NCBI GenBank assembly: GCA_028280635.1
Contig: JANQLM010000043.1
Coordinates: 124,001-188,000 of the forward strand
Direction of reading: 5' to 3'
DNA from: Halieaceae bacterium
Lineage (GTDB): Bacteria > Pseudomonadota > Gammaproteobacteria > Pseudomonadales > Halieaceae
Length of the DNA stretch: 64,000 nt
Shown here: in pieces, positions 16,482-25,617 of the stretch
Numbering within the stretch: position 1 is the stretch's first letter
How the letters are laid out: the number at the start of each line of letters is the position of its first letter
Program-made: the position numbers and the translations under genes
The notes under the pieces: generated by a model
What the model saw: only the letters and a program-made list of their open reading frames with translations
The model's database searches: none
What the model was told of the DNA's origin: nothing

Positions 16482-17945
16482 ATGAGTGAAAACCTTTTCC
16501 TTACGTTGGCTCGCGGCTTCGCGGATCAACCGGACAAGTGCTGCCTGAAGCTGCCCGACGGTGGGCAATGGAGCTTCCAGCAGCTCGACACCCTGTCGGC
16601 GCGGATGGCCACGGTACTGTTATCGCAGGCGGCGCCGGGTGACCGGGTGCTGATGCAGGTACAAAAGTGCCCGGAAGCGGTGGCACTGTACCTGGCCTGC
16701 CTGCGGGCCGGGCTGGTGCTGGTGCCCCTGAATACTGCCTATACCGCCGCCGAGTTGGACTACTTCCGGCAGGATGCGGAGCCGGCTATCGAGGTCGATG
16801 ATCGCGGCCTGCAGCGCCTGTGCCTGGACAGCACCTACGTCGACGTACTTGAGTCGGTGGCTGAAGTGAAAGGTGAAGACCTCGCGGCCATCCTCTATAC
16901 CTCGGGTACCACCGGCCGCTCCAAGGGCGCCATGCTCAGCCACGACAACCTGCGCAGCAATGCGCTGGCCCTGCACAGGCTGTGGGGTTTCCGGGCCGAC
17001 GACGTGCTGTTGCATGCGCTGCCGATCTACCACGTTCACGGCCTGTTCGTGGCGCTGAACACCGCCCTGCTGAACGGTTCGACCGTCCTGTTCCAGCCGC
17101 GCTTTGATGTCACCAGCGTGCGCAAGGGCCTTGCCAGGGCCACCGTGATGATGGGTGTACCCACCTTCTACACCCGTATGCTTAGGGAGCCCGCCATCGA
17201 CCGGCAGGCCTGTGCCGGTGTGCGCCTGTTTATTTGCGGTTCAGCACCGCTGACGGAGCAAACCTTCGCCGCCTTTGAAGCCCGGACCGGCCACCGCATC
17301 CTCGAGCGCTACGGCATGTCGGAAACCGGCATGATCAGTTCCAACCCCCTGGACGGAGAGCGACTGGCGGGCAGTGTGGGCTTTGCCCTGCCCGGCGTCG
17401 AAGTGCGCATCTGTGACGACCAGGGCAAGCCGCTGACTGAAGGCGACGTCGGCGTGGTAGAGGTACGCGGCCCCAATGTCTTCAGCGGCTACTGGCGGAT
17501 GCCGGAGAAAACCGCCGCGGAGTTTCGCGACGACGGCTTTTTCATCACCGGCGACATGGGCCGCCTCGATAGCGACGGCCGGCTGTGGCTGGTGGGTCGC
17601 GAGAAAGACCTGATCATCACGGGCGGCCTCAACGTCTACCCCAAGGAGGTAGAACTGTGCCTGGACGGCATTAAAGGTGTACAGGAAAGCGCTGTCATCG
17701 GCGTACCACACCCGGACTTTGGCGAGGCAGTGGTCGCCGTCTGCGTCATGGCTGACGACCAAGCGATGCCGGAAACCGAGCTTGAAGCGGCGATAGCGGA
17801 TACACTGGCGCGCTTCAAACAGCCAAAAGCATACATCCAGCGCGCGGACTTGCCCCGTAATACGATGGGCAAAGTGCAGAAGAACCAGCTACGGGAGGAC
17901 TACCGCGACTGGTTCCAGGCCGGGGAAGCCGCTGCTGCCGAATAA
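16482..17945 (+). CDS. matB: malonyl-CoA synthetase (MatB-like acyl-CoA ligase)
   Basis: 487 residues, ANL superfamily. ATP-binding P-loop AAILYTSGTTGRSKGAMLSH, then LPIYHVHGLFVALNTALL, ERYGMSETGMISSNPLDGER (adenylate and carboxylate region), GYWRMPEKTAAEFRDDGFF, GREKDLIITGGLNVYPKE (hinge) and PRNTMGKVQKNQLRE with the catalytic C-terminal lysine. The SNPLDGER and NTMGKVQKN blocks are those of malonyl-CoA synthetases of the MatB type rather than long-chain ligases. It would let malonate enter as malonyl-CoA. No malonate decarboxylase or MatA/MatC lies nearby. Probably co-transcribed with the SDR 15 bases downstream. Confidence 0.85.
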   Translation: MSENLFLTLARGFADQPDKCCLKLPDGGQWSFQQLDTLSARMATVLLSQAAPGDRVLMQVQKCPEAVALYLACLRAGLVLVPLNTAYTAAELDYFRQDAEPAIEVDDRGLQRLCLDSTYVDVLESVAEVKGEDLAAILYTSGTTGRSKGAMLSHDNLRSNALALHRLWGFRADDVLLHALPIYHVHGLFVALNTALLNGSTVLFQPRFDVTSVRKGLARATVMMGVPTFYTRMLREPAIDRQACAGVRLFICGSAPLTEQTFAAFEARTGHRILERYGMSETGMISSNPLDGERLAGSVGFALPGVEVRICDDQGKPLTEGDVGVVEVRGPNVFSGYWRMPEKTAAEFRDDGFFITGDMGRLDSDGRLWLVGREKDLIITGGLNVYPKEVELCLDGIKGVQESAVIGVPHPDFGEAVVAVCVMADDQAMPETELEAAIADTLARFKQPKAYIQRADLPRNTMGKVQKNQLREDYRDWFQAGEAAAAE

Positions 17946-17960
17946 TCACAAGGACACTCC

Positions 17961-18674
17961 ATGGACTCCACCGCAAACCTAGCCATTATCACCGGCGCCA
18001 GTGTCGGCATCGGCGCCGCTGCTGCAGCCCGCTTTCGCGAGCGCGGGTTTTCCGTATATAACCTGTCGCGACGCAGCTGCCCGGTGGAAGGGGTCGAAAA
18101 CCTCCGCTGCGATCTCAGCGACACTGCCGCTATCAGCAGCGCCATCGAAGTGCTCACACCACGGGTGGCCGGGGCCGCCCAGGTAGCTCTGGTGCACAAC
18201 GCCTGCCAGATGCTGAAGGACAGCACCCGCGAGTGCCCCGACGATCACCTGCAATCTGCCCTGCAAACCAATGTGATGGCCGCCAACACACTTAACCGCG
18301 CCCTGTTGCCAAACATGGCAGAGGGCTCAAGCGTGCTCTACATCGGCTCCACCCTGTCCGAGAAGGCGGTGGCCAACTCCTTCAGCTACGTGATCTCCAA
18401 GCATGCCGTCGCCGGCATGATGAAGGCCACTTGCCAGGACCTGATGGGCAGCGGCATTCACACCGCCTGCATCTGCCCGGGCTTCACCGACACCGAGATG
18501 CTGCGCACTCACCTGGGCAACAACCAGGAGGTGATCGACAGCATCGCCGGGCTCAACAGCTTCCAGCGCCTGATAGAACCCGACGAGATTGCCAGCCTGA
18601 TCGAATGGGCCCACCACAACCCGGTGATCAACGGCGCCATGCTGCACGCCCACCTGGGCCAGCGGGAGAGCTAG
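17961..18674 (+). CDS. short-chain dehydrogenase/reductase
   Basis: 237 residues. TGASVGIG is the NAD(P)-binding glycine motif (residues 11-18), HNAC replaces the usual NNAG, and the active site is S131-like in IGSTLS with YVISK (Tyr/Lys). The dihydrofolate-type lengths and substrate region are unremarkable, and no specific substrate can be named. AAGGAC precedes the ATG. It sits between matB and a YhhQ-like transporter in the same orientation, 15 bases after matB, suggesting one transcript. The replaced NNAG glycine is a minor oddity. Confidence 0.85.
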   Translation: MDSTANLAIITGASVGIGAAAAARFRERGFSVYNLSRRSCPVEGVENLRCDLSDTAAISSAIEVLTPRVAGAAQVALVHNACQMLKDSTRECPDDHLQSALQTNVMAANTLNRALLPNMAEGSSVLYIGSTLSEKAVANSFSYVISKHAVAGMMKATCQDLMGSGIHTACICPGFTDTEMLRTHLGNNQEVIDSIAGLNSFQRLIEPDEIASLIEWAHHNPVINGAMLHAHLGQRES

Positions 18675-18676
18675 CG

Positions 18677-19459
18677 ATGGACAGCGTACACACTGCAACA
18701 ATCACCCCCCTGGACCCTGCCCTGCTGGCGGAGCGCCGAGAGCGGGTGTTCCTGGTGCTGGCGGGCATCTTCATCTGCGCCATGACCATGCTGAATATCC
18801 TCGGCATCACGCGCTTCATCCAGCTCGGCCCGATGCAGCTTGCTGTGGGCGTGCTGCCCTACCCCATCACCTTCCTGTGCACCGACCTGATCTGCGAACT
18901 GTACGGTAAGCGTCGCGCCAACTTCATGGTGACCCTGGGGCTGGGGCTCAATTTCTTTATCCTCGGCTTTATCTATCTGGGCAACCTGGTACCGCCGGTA
19001 GGGCCCGAGTCGCTGCCGCCCTGGCAGCTCATGCAACTGGCGGAGCCGGTGAGCCTGCCCAACGGCACCGTGGTGGAACAGCAGGTGGAGCTGTACCAGC
19101 TGATCTACGCCACCACCTCCGGCGCGGTGTTTGCTTCGATGATGGCCTATATCGCCGCCCAGTACTGCGACGTGCAGCTATTCCACTTCTGGAAGCGCGT
19201 CACCCGCGGCAAGTACCTGTGGGTGCGCAATAACTTCAGCACCATGATCAGCCAGCTGGTGGATTCCTTCATGGTGGTGCTGGTCACTTTCGGCGCGGTG
19301 TACCTGGCCGGTGACATGACCACCAAAACGCTGCTGACCCTGATGTTCTCCAACTACATCTTCAAGTTCTGTGTCGCCGTGATCGACACCGGACCTTTCT
19401 ACCTGGGCGTTATCCAGCTACGCAAGTACCTTGGACTTGCTCCAGGGGAGATCGCCTGA
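18677..19459 (+). CDS. yhhQ: queuosine precursor transporter, YhhQ/VUT family
   Basis: 260 residues from the ATG at 18677, three bases after the SDR stop; the frame extends further upstream only by reading through the SDR gene out of frame. Multi-pass membrane protein (about six hydrophobic helices), with the family blocks PYPITFLCTDLICELYGKRRA, written here as PYPITFLCTDLICELYG, and FSTMISQLVDSFMVV, followed by FSNYIFKFCVAVIDTGPFYL. Family members import queuine-precursor bases (preQ0/preQ1). A second, longer loop between helices 3 and 4 (PPVGPESLPPWQ onward) faces the solvent. Together with the pterin synthase at 15910 it suggests a partly local queuosine set. Confidence 0.88.
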   Translation: MDSVHTATITPLDPALLAERRERVFLVLAGIFICAMTMLNILGITRFIQLGPMQLAVGVLPYPITFLCTDLICELYGKRRANFMVTLGLGLNFFILGFIYLGNLVPPVGPESLPPWQLMQLAEPVSLPNGTVVEQQVELYQLIYATTSGAVFASMMAYIAAQYCDVQLFHFWKRVTRGKYLWVRNNFSTMISQLVDSFMVVLVTFGAVYLAGDMTTKTLLTLMFSNYIFKFCVAVIDTGPFYLGVIQLRKYLGLAPGEIA

Positions 19460-19467
19460 GCGAGGGT

Positions 19468-19570
19468 GGCTCACTTCCTATCGCAAGCTCAGAGGGTAAC
19501 TGTCGCCAGCGATAGGGCTTGAGTACCGCGGGCTCGTGCCCGCCTGCGTCTGCCTTGCGAGGAAAGAGCC
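19468..19570 (-). repeat. dispersed repeat, degenerate type B unit in reverse orientation
   Basis: Read on the minus strand this matches the right two-thirds of the type B unit: GGCGGGCACGAGCCCGCGGT, ACTCAAG, ATCGCTGGC and GAGCTTGCGATAGGAAGTGA. The left hairpin half is replaced. It begins 8 bases after the yhhQ stop, so again at a gene 3' end. Confidence 0.7.
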
Positions 19571-19619
19571 AACCGGTAAGACTGCGGCAAACAACGTCGC
19601 CACCCGGTGGAGAACTGCC

Positions 19620-20009
19620 ATGCCCAGCCTGTTTAAACACTTCGCGGTACTCAAACCCGATCTGCAACTTGAGCAACGACCGGTAACGCCGGATTTTTAT
19701 GAAACCCTGGATTATGACTATGACCAGTTTCGGGGTCACGTGCTGATCTCAGCCTACCGTTTCGACAGCGACTGGAGTGCCTGGGAGAAGCACCCGACGG
19801 GCGACGAACTGGTGATGTTGCTCTCCGGTGCAGCGGAGCTGGTGCTGAGTGAACACGACGGCGAGCGCAGGATCTCACTGTCCACGCCAGGAGAATACGC
19901 CTGCGTCCCGAGGGGCACCTGGCACACAGCGCGTGTCAGTACGCCAACGCAAATGTTATTCATTACACCAGGTGAAGGAACCGAAAACACGGTTGAAATT
20001 GGTGCTTGA
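19620..20009 (+). CDS. cupin-domain protein
   Basis: 129 residues from the ATG at 19620. A longer in-frame reading begins inside the repeat element at 19536 and is rejected for that reason; GGTGGAG lies upstream of the chosen start. Single-domain cupin: WEKHPTGDELVMLLSGAAELVL (motif 1, with H/E metal-ligand positions) and PGEYACVPRGTWHTARV (motif 2, with the histidine of GTWH). Such proteins may be dioxygenases, isomerases or binding proteins; nothing local decides this. Its end is followed by a short gap before YtoQ. Confidence 0.78.
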   Translation: MPSLFKHFAVLKPDLQLEQRPVTPDFYETLDYDYDQFRGHVLISAYRFDSDWSAWEKHPTGDELVMLLSGAAELVLSEHDGERRISLSTPGEYACVPRGTWHTARVSTPTQMLFITPGEGTENTVEIGA

Positions 20010-20073
20010 TAGGAAATTCAATCCCCCAAGTGGGTGAGTTTTTTCTATACTTGGCTCCACTAAGGAGCTGTGA

Positions 20074-20514
20074 GTGAACTGGACAATTTATCTCTCTGGA
20101 GAAATCCATACCGACTGGCGGCAGCAGTTGGAGGACGGCGCAAAGGCGGCTGAATTGCCGGTGAGCTTCACGTCCGCCGTCACCGATCACGAAGCCAGTG
20201 ATGCAGCGGGCGATATGCTGGCGCCGGCCAGCGAAGGTTTCTGGCGCGACCACAAGTCCTCCAAGGTCAATGGCATTCGCACTCGCACCCTGATTGAACA
20301 GTGTGACGTGGCCGTGGTGCGCTTCGGCGACAAGTACAAACAGTGGAATGCGGCCTTCGATGCCGGCTACCTGGCGGCACTGGGCAAGCCTTATATCACC
20401 CTCCACGATGAGGCGATTATCCACCCGCTGAAGGAAGTGGATGCGGGCGCCATGGCCTGGGCGAAAACGCCCGCCGAGGTGGTCGAAATCCTCAAGTACG
20501 TGACCCGCGCCTGA
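20074..20514 (+). CDS. ytoQ: YtoQ family protein
   Basis: 146 residues starting with GTG, chosen because AAGGAG lies 6 bases upstream (20062-20067). The N terminus MNWTIYLSGEIHTDWR and EQCDVAVVRFGDKYKQWNAAF, then DAGYLAALGKPYITLHD, are characteristic of YtoQ, a conserved uncharacterised family related in fold to nucleoside 2-deoxyribosyltransferases. Its role is unknown. It overlaps the next gene by one base (TGATG), so the two are coupled. Confidence 0.8.
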   Translation: MNWTIYLSGEIHTDWRQQLEDGAKAAELPVSFTSAVTDHEASDAAGDMLAPASEGFWRDHKSSKVNGIRTRTLIEQCDVAVVRFGDKYKQWNAAFDAGYLAALGKPYITLHDEAIIHPLKEVDAGAMAWAKTPAEVVEILKYVTRA

Positions 20515-20876
20515 TGGCGAAGGCAGCGGTGTACACAATCTCGCGCGAGGACGCCATCGTGCGCGTCGACTTTCTCCAGAGCCCGGAGCCGGAAGACATG
20601 TTGGCCGTGATGGACGAGCTGGGAAGCATGCCGGATTCCAGCCTGCGGCTGTATGTGATGATCCAGGCCGAAGTGATGTTGAGTACCGCCGAGGTCCGCG
20701 AAGGTGCGAAGATTGCCCGCAGCTACGAGTACCAGCCCAGCCGCGTCGCCGTGGTAGCCCCCGGCAGTATCACCTACGGTATCAGCCGTATCTTCAAGGT
20801 GTTCCGGGAAAGCGAGCAAACCGAGTTCGACGTCTTCCGCGAACTAGACGAAGCCCGGGCCTGGCTGCGGGCCTGA
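20514..20876 (+). CDS. SpoIIAA/STAS-like protein
   Basis: 120 residues, about the size of a single SpoIIAA-like (STAS-fold) domain. YTISREDAIVRVDFLQ, then VMDELGSMPDSSLRLYVM and RVAVVAPGSITYGISRIFKV give the alternate strand-helix pattern of that group, ending in an acidic, tryptophan-containing helix. A similar protein is encoded at 51976-52341. Function unknown; members may bind lipids or act as anti-sigma antagonists. The start overlaps the ytoQ stop by one base. Confidence 0.6.
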   Translation: MAKAAVYTISREDAIVRVDFLQSPEPEDMLAVMDELGSMPDSSLRLYVMIQAEVMLSTAEVREGAKIARSYEYQPSRVAVVAPGSITYGISRIFKVFRESEQTEFDVFRELDEARAWLRA

Positions 20877-20901
20877 CGGCCCGCCTCCATCACCTGCTCA
20901 G

Positions 20902-21981
20902 TCAGTAGGCAGCGAGCCGCGACGGCTCGGTGCTGGCAGCCGCCGCCAGGTATTCCTCCGCCAGCTCTTCCGCCACCAGGTGCGGTGAACGGCCGGCGCG
21001 GTCCGAGCGGAACAGGATTTCCTGCAGGTTGCTCTCGATCCGCTCCACGTGTTCGCGCATTACGGCTTTGTCGCTGCCAATGCGCTGGTGGTAAACATCG
21101 ATAATGCCGCCGGCGTTGATAAGAAAATCCGGGCAGTAAAGAATACCGCGGTCCCAGAGGTGATCCGCCTGCCGCTCGTCGGCCAACTGGTTATTGGCGG
21201 CGCCGGCCACGATACCCGCACGCAGGCCGTCGACCGTCTCGTGGTTCAACACCGCACCCATGGCGCAGGGCGCGACCACGTCGGTTTCCAGGGTGAGAAT
21301 GTCGTCGGTGGAGACCACCTGCACGCCGTGTACATCCTGGGCGCGTCTCAGGTTCGCTTCATTGACATCGGCACCGTAGACCGTGGCGCCGTCGGCCACC
21401 AACAGGCCGGCCAGGTGGAAGCCCACGTTGCCGAGGCCCTGGATCGCGACCCGCAGGCCGCCCATGGAATCTGCCCCCAGCCGGTACTGCACCGCGGTGC
21501 GAATGCCGAGGTAAACACCGTAGGCCGTGGTCGGCGACGGGTCGCCACCGTGCGCTTCACCGCTGGCAAAGCCGCTGACATGGGCGGTGCGTTCCGCAAT
21601 CCGTCGCACGTCATCCTCGCCAACGCCTGAATCCTCGGCTGCCACGTAAAGACCGCCCAGGCTGTCGATGAACTCGCCCATGGCATGCAGCAAGTCCGGT
21701 GTCTTGTCCTGATGGGGATTGCCGATAATCACCGACTTGCCGCCACCGAAGGGCAGCCCCGCCAGCGCCGACTTGTAGGTCATACCCCGCGACAGGCGCA
21801 GCACATCGTAAAGCGCCTCGTCATCGCTGGCGTAGGGGAACATGCGGCAACCGCCGACACCGGGGCCAAGACGGGTGTCGTGGATGGCGATGATGGCCCT
21901 GAGCCCCGTGGCCTCGTCGGAGGCAAAGGCGACTTTCTCGTGATGATCAAATGCCGGATTGCTGAATACGCTCATTCCCAA
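20902..21981 (-). CDS. leucine (branched-chain amino acid) dehydrogenase
   Basis: 359 residues of the Glu/Leu/Phe/Val dehydrogenase family. Active-site block GMTYKSALAGLPFGGGKSVI contains the catalytic lysines; AAEDSGVGEDDV and TAYGVYLGIRTA follow, and the NAD motif is IQGLGNVGFHLAG (about residues 190). The N-terminal LRAIIAIHDTRLGPGVGGCR is typical of leucine dehydrogenases. It oxidatively deaminates leucine, isoleucine or valine to 2-oxo acids. Its start lies five bases after the stop of the indolepyruvate/2-oxoacid ferredoxin oxidoreductase gene, so both form one operon converting amino acid to acyl-CoA. Confidence 0.92.
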   Translation of the reverse strand: MGMSVFSNPAFDHHEKVAFASDEATGLRAIIAIHDTRLGPGVGGCRMFPYASDDEALYDVLRLSRGMTYKSALAGLPFGGGKSVIIGNPHQDKTPDLLHAMGEFIDSLGGLYVAAEDSGVGEDDVRRIAERTAHVSGFASGEAHGGDPSPTTAYGVYLGIRTAVQYRLGADSMGGLRVAIQGLGNVGFHLAGLLVADGATVYGADVNEANLRRAQDVHGVQVVSTDDILTLETDVVAPCAMGAVLNHETVDGLRAGIVAGAANNQLADERQADHLWDRGILYCPDFLINAGGIIDVYHQRIGSDKAVMREHVERIESNLQEILFRSDRAGRSPHLVAEELAEEYLAAAASTEPSRLAAY

Positions 21982-21986
21982 AATCC

Positions 21987-24900
21987 TCAGGCTACTTTCT
22001 CGACGAACTGCACAACGTTCTCGCCGCGGAACTGCGGCATCAACTGCTGGCGCTGTAGCTCCAGCTTGTCCCGATTCTGGTCTTTCACATGGCCAAAGCC
22101 GCGCAGCTGCAGTGGCATTTCCGCAAGCTGCACCGCCAGGCCGTAGTTGTTACCGTCCAGGCCCTTGAGAATCTCATCCAGCAGGGCTTCGTAGTCGGCG
22201 ATGTCCTGGCGCTCCTGGCGGCGCTCGGCGGTCATGCCGAAGATGTCCAGCGGCGTGCCGCGCAGGAACTTGAATCTGGCCAGGATGCCAAACAGGTGCA
22301 GGGTCCAGCCCGGGAACTCGCGCTTGATCAGGCGGCCGGTGGCCGGGTCCTTCTTTGACAGCAGCGGCGGCGCCAGGTGGAACTTCAGGCTGAAGTCGCC
22401 GCTGAACTGGCTTCTGAGCTTGTCGATGAAGGCGCCGTCGCTGTAGAGCCGCGCCACTTCGTACTCGTCTTTGTAGGCCATCAGCTTGTAGAGGCTTTTG
22501 GCCACGGCCCGGGTCAGGGCCTTCGACTCGCTGTTGTCGGCCTCGCGCACCCGGCTGACCGCAGCGTTGAAGCGCTCCGCATACTTGGCGTCCTGGTAAG
22601 CCACCAGGCGATCGCTGCGGTCGCTGATCAGCTCTTCCAGGCTCAGGGTCTTCGGCTTCTGCAACGCCCGCTCAACCAGGGCCATTACCCGCTCCGGCTG
22701 GTGGGCCGCACGGCGGCCCCAGAGGAAGGCCTGCTTGTTGAAGTCGATGGCCACGCCGTTGAGCTCGATAGCGCGCTCCAGGGCCTGCCAGCTCACCGGC
22801 ACCAGACCCTGCTGGTAGGCATAACCCAACAGGAACAGGTTGCTGGCGATGGAGTCACCGAGCAGCTCAGTAGCCACCGCAGTGGAATCGATAAAGAAGC
22901 TGGAGTCCTCGCCCACTTCCTCGCGGATGGTCTGCTCCATGGCAGCGGTGTGGAATTGTGCATCCGGGTCCAGCACAAAGGCCGCGGTGGGTACTTCAGC
23001 GCTGTTGACCACGGCGCTGGAGCGTTCGATGTCGACCTTGGCCAGACTCTCATAAGACGCCGCCACGGCCAGGTCGCATCCCACCAGCAGGTTGGCTTCA
23101 CCGGCGGGGATGCGCACCGCCTTGATATCTTCCTGGTTATTCGCCACGCGCACGTGACTCACCACGGCGCCAAACTTCTGGGCCAGGCCGGTCTGGTTGA
23201 GGGTGGCACAGCCTTTACCCTCGACGTGGGCCGCCATGGCCACCAGCGCAGTCACCGTCAGCACGCCGGTGCCGCCGACGCCGGTGACCACTGCACTCCA
23301 GGGTTCTTCCAGGGTGGGCGGGGTCGGTTCCGGCAGCGGATCGAACACTGTGCCGTCGCCGCCGTTTCCACCGCGCTTCTTGACCAGCTCACCACCGTGC
23401 ACGGTAACGAAGCTCGGGCAGAAACCCTTCACGCAGCTGAAGTCCTTGTTGCAGGCGCTCTGGTCGATCTGGCGCTTGCGGCCCAGCTCGGTTTCCTTGG
23501 GCACCACCGACAGGCAGTTGGAGGCCTTGCTGCAGTCGCCGCAGCCTTCACAGACTGCGTCGTTGATGAATGCGCGTTTGGCGGGATCTTCCAGGATGCC
23601 TTTCTTGCGGCGGCGGCGCTTCTCGGCGGCACAGGTCTGCACGTAGACGATGACCGACACGCCTTCGAACTCGCGCAGCTCGCGCATCAGCGCGTCCATC
23701 TCGTCGCGATGGTGCAGGCTGTAGCCCGGAATGGCATTGAAACGGCCCTGCCAGGCACCGGGCTCGTCGCTGACCAGGGCGATACGGGCAATGCCCTCAC
23801 CGCGCAGCTGGTGGACGATGTCTTCGACGCTGAGCTGGCCGTCGATGGGCTGGCCACCGGTCATGGCCACCGCATCGTTGTAGAGAATCTTGTAGGTGAT
23901 ATTGACCTTCGCCGCCTGGGCAGCGCGAATCGCCAGTATGCCCGAGTGGAAGTAAGTGCCGTCACCCAGGTTCTGGAACACATGCTTGGTTTCCGTGAAC
24001 GGCGCCATGCCGATCCACGCCACACCTTCACCGCCCATCTGCGAGAAGGTCTCAGTCTTGCGATCGGGCATCCAGGTCGCCATGTAGTGACAGCCGATAC
24101 CCCCCATGGCGCGGCTACCCTCCGGCACCTTGGTGGAGGTGTTGTGCGGGCAGCCGGAACAGAAGTGCGGTACTCGCTCGGCACTGGCGCGAGGCTTGGC
24201 CAGGGACTGTTCCTTACGGGTCAGGAATTCCAGCCGCGCCTTGATGTCCTCGGACTCAAAGAAGCGGCCGATACGCCCGGCGATGGCGCGCGCCACCATG
24301 GCCGGCGTCAGCTCGCCCAGGTTGGGCAGCAGGTCGCGGCCCTCTTCATCGAACTCACCAATCACCCGCGGGCGCTGAGCCACCGGGTAGTTGTAAAGCT
24401 GGCCGGTGAGCTGGTCTTCGATGATGGAGCGCTTTTCCTCCACCACCAGGATTTCTTCCAGGCCTTCGGCAAACTCGTGGGTGGTCAGCGGCTCCAGCGG
24501 CCAGCTCATGCCCACCTTGTAGACGCGCAGGCCGATCTGGGCGGCCAGGTGCTCGTTGATGTGCAGATCTTCCAGTGCCTGCATCACATCCAGGTAGGCC
24601 TTGCCGGTGGTGATGATACCGAAGCGCGGGTTGGGGCTGTCGACCACGATACGGTTGAGGTTGTTGGCGCGGGCGAAGGCGCGGGCCGCGTAAATCTTGT
24701 ACTTGTTGAGCCGCAGTTCCTGCTCAAGCGGCTTGTCGGGCCAGCGAGCGTGCACGCCATCCGGCGGCAGCTCGAAGTCCTCCGGAATAACGATATTGAT
24801 ACGAGAGGGATCGATGTCGGCCGAGATCGCCGAATCCATGTTCTCGGTGATGGCCTTGAAGCCGACCCAGCAACCGGAGTAGCGGGACAGCTCCCAGCCG

Positions 24901-25469
24901 TAGATACCGAGGTCCAGCACTTCCTGCACATTGGAGGGGTTCAGCACCGGGATGGAGGCACCGATAAACATATGCTCGGACTGGTGCGGCAGGGTGGAAG
25001 ACTTACAGGCGTGATCGTCGCCGGCCACCGCCAGCACGCCGCCGTAGCGCGAGGTGCCGAAGGCATTGGCGTGTTTGATCACGTCCATACTGCGATCGAC
25101 ACCCGGACCCTTGCCATACCACATGGAGAACACACCGTCGTACTTCGCGCCCTCGAAAATATTGGTCTGCTGGCTGCCCCACACCGAGGTGGCTGCAAGG
25201 TCTTCATTGATGCCCGGGTGGAAGTGGATGTTGTGCTGTTCGAGGTAAGACTGGGCCTTCCACATGGCCTGGTCGACGCCGCCCAGGGGTGAGCCGCGGT
25301 AACCGGAAATAAAGGCAGCGGTGTTGAGCCCCCGGCCCAGGTCGCGCTGGTGTTGCAGCATCGGCAGGCGCACCAGGGCCTCGATGCCGGTCATGTAGGC
25401 CCGCGTGGTGTCGAGCGCGTACTTGTCGTCCAGGGATACCTGCTTCAGGACGGGATTCTGTGCTGCCAT
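21987..25469 (-). CDS. indolepyruvate (2-oxoacid) ferredoxin oxidoreductase, fused subunits
   Basis: 1160 residues from the ATG at 25469 (MAAQNPVLKQVSLDDKYAL); an upstream ATG would add 22 residues of promoter-like sequence. Domain order: TPP pyrimidine domain, TPP-binding domain with GDGTYFHSGILAIRAAQ, cysteine clusters FCSGCPHN, CEGCGDCSKASNCLSV and CNKDFSCVKGFCPSFV for iron-sulfur centres, then the gamma domain GVGGTGVLTVTALVAMAAHV and a long C-terminal region. Large fused IOR proteins of aerobic proteobacteria have this layout. It would decarboxylate 2-oxo acids to acyl-CoA with ferredoxin as acceptor, acting after the leucine dehydrogenase. Substrate range (aryl versus branched-chain) is not determined. 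Confidence 0.92.
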   Translation of the reverse strand: MAAQNPVLKQVSLDDKYALDTTRAYMTGIEALVRLPMLQHQRDLGRGLNTAAFISGYRGSPLGGVDQAMWKAQSYLEQHNIHFHPGINEDLAATSVWGSQQTNIFEGAKYDGVFSMWYGKGPGVDRSMDVIKHANAFGTSRYGGVLAVAGDDHACKSSTLPHQSEHMFIGASIPVLNPSNVQEVLDLGIYGWELSRYSGCWVGFKAITENMDSAISADIDPSRINIVIPEDFELPPDGVHARWPDKPLEQELRLNKYKIYAARAFARANNLNRIVVDSPNPRFGIITTGKAYLDVMQALEDLHINEHLAAQIGLRVYKVGMSWPLEPLTTHEFAEGLEEILVVEEKRSIIEDQLTGQLYNYPVAQRPRVIGEFDEEGRDLLPNLGELTPAMVARAIAGRIGRFFESEDIKARLEFLTRKEQSLAKPRASAERVPHFCSGCPHNTSTKVPEGSRAMGGIGCHYMATWMPDRKTETFSQMGGEGVAWIGMAPFTETKHVFQNLGDGTYFHSGILAIRAAQAAKVNITYKILYNDAVAMTGGQPIDGQLSVEDIVHQLRGEGIARIALVSDEPGAWQGRFNAIPGYSLHHRDEMDALMRELREFEGVSVIVYVQTCAAEKRRRRKKGILEDPAKRAFINDAVCEGCGDCSKASNCLSVVPKETELGRKRQIDQSACNKDFSCVKGFCPSFVTVHGGELVKKRGGNGGDGTVFDPLPEPTPPTLEEPWSAVVTGVGGTGVLTVTALVAMAAHVEGKGCATLNQTGLAQKFGAVVSHVRVANNQEDIKAVRIPAGEANLLVGCDLAVAASYESLAKVDIERSSAVVNSAEVPTAAFVLDPDAQFHTAAMEQTIREEVGEDSSFFIDSTAVATELLGDSIASNLFLLGYAYQQGLVPVSWQALERAIELNGVAIDFNKQAFLWGRRAAHQPERVMALVERALQKPKTLSLEELISDRSDRLVAYQDAKYAERFNAAVSRVREADNSESKALTRAVAKSLYKLMAYKDEYEVARLYSDGAFIDKLRSQFSGDFSLKFHLAPPLLSKKDPATGRLIKREFPGWTLHLFGILARFKFLRGTPLDIFGMTAERRQERQDIADYEALLDEILKGLDGNNYGLAVQLAEMPLQLRGFGHVKDQNRDKLELQRQQLMPQFRGENVVQFVEKVA

Positions 25470-25603
25470 AGGGGCGGTGCCTCGGGTGTTATCCCACCAT
25501 TCAGATTTGGTAATAATACTCAAATCCCGTGGCATAGTTCTTCCCTCTTTACACTCTGCAGGCGTATATGGGTATAATTTTTCCCAATAATGCTAAAAAA
25601 TAG

Positions 25604-25615
25604 GAATATTTATTC
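25604..25615. promoter_or_regulatory. palindrome before the Lrp gene, possible operator
   Basis: GAATA-TT-TATTC, in an A+T-rich stretch between the divergent ferredoxin oxidoreductase and Lrp genes; it ends two bases before the Lrp start codon. Lrp/AsnC sites are similar A+T-rich palindromes and the position suits autoregulation. The binding claim is inference. Confidence 0.45.
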
Positions 25616-25617
25616 TC

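Noticed and set aside
19536..19619. N-terminal extension of the cupin gene
   Set aside because: The extra 28 codons lie in the repeat element and lack a ribosome site; the ATG at 19620 is preferred.
20026..20050. terminator after the cupin gene
   Set aside because: A T run is present but the possible stem is only three to four base pairs, too weak to call.
22377..25292. 971-codon reading frame antisense to the ferredoxin oxidoreductase gene
   Set aside because: It lies wholly opposite a gene with strong cysteine and TPP motifs; long antisense frames are usual in high-GC coding DNA and this one has no family features.
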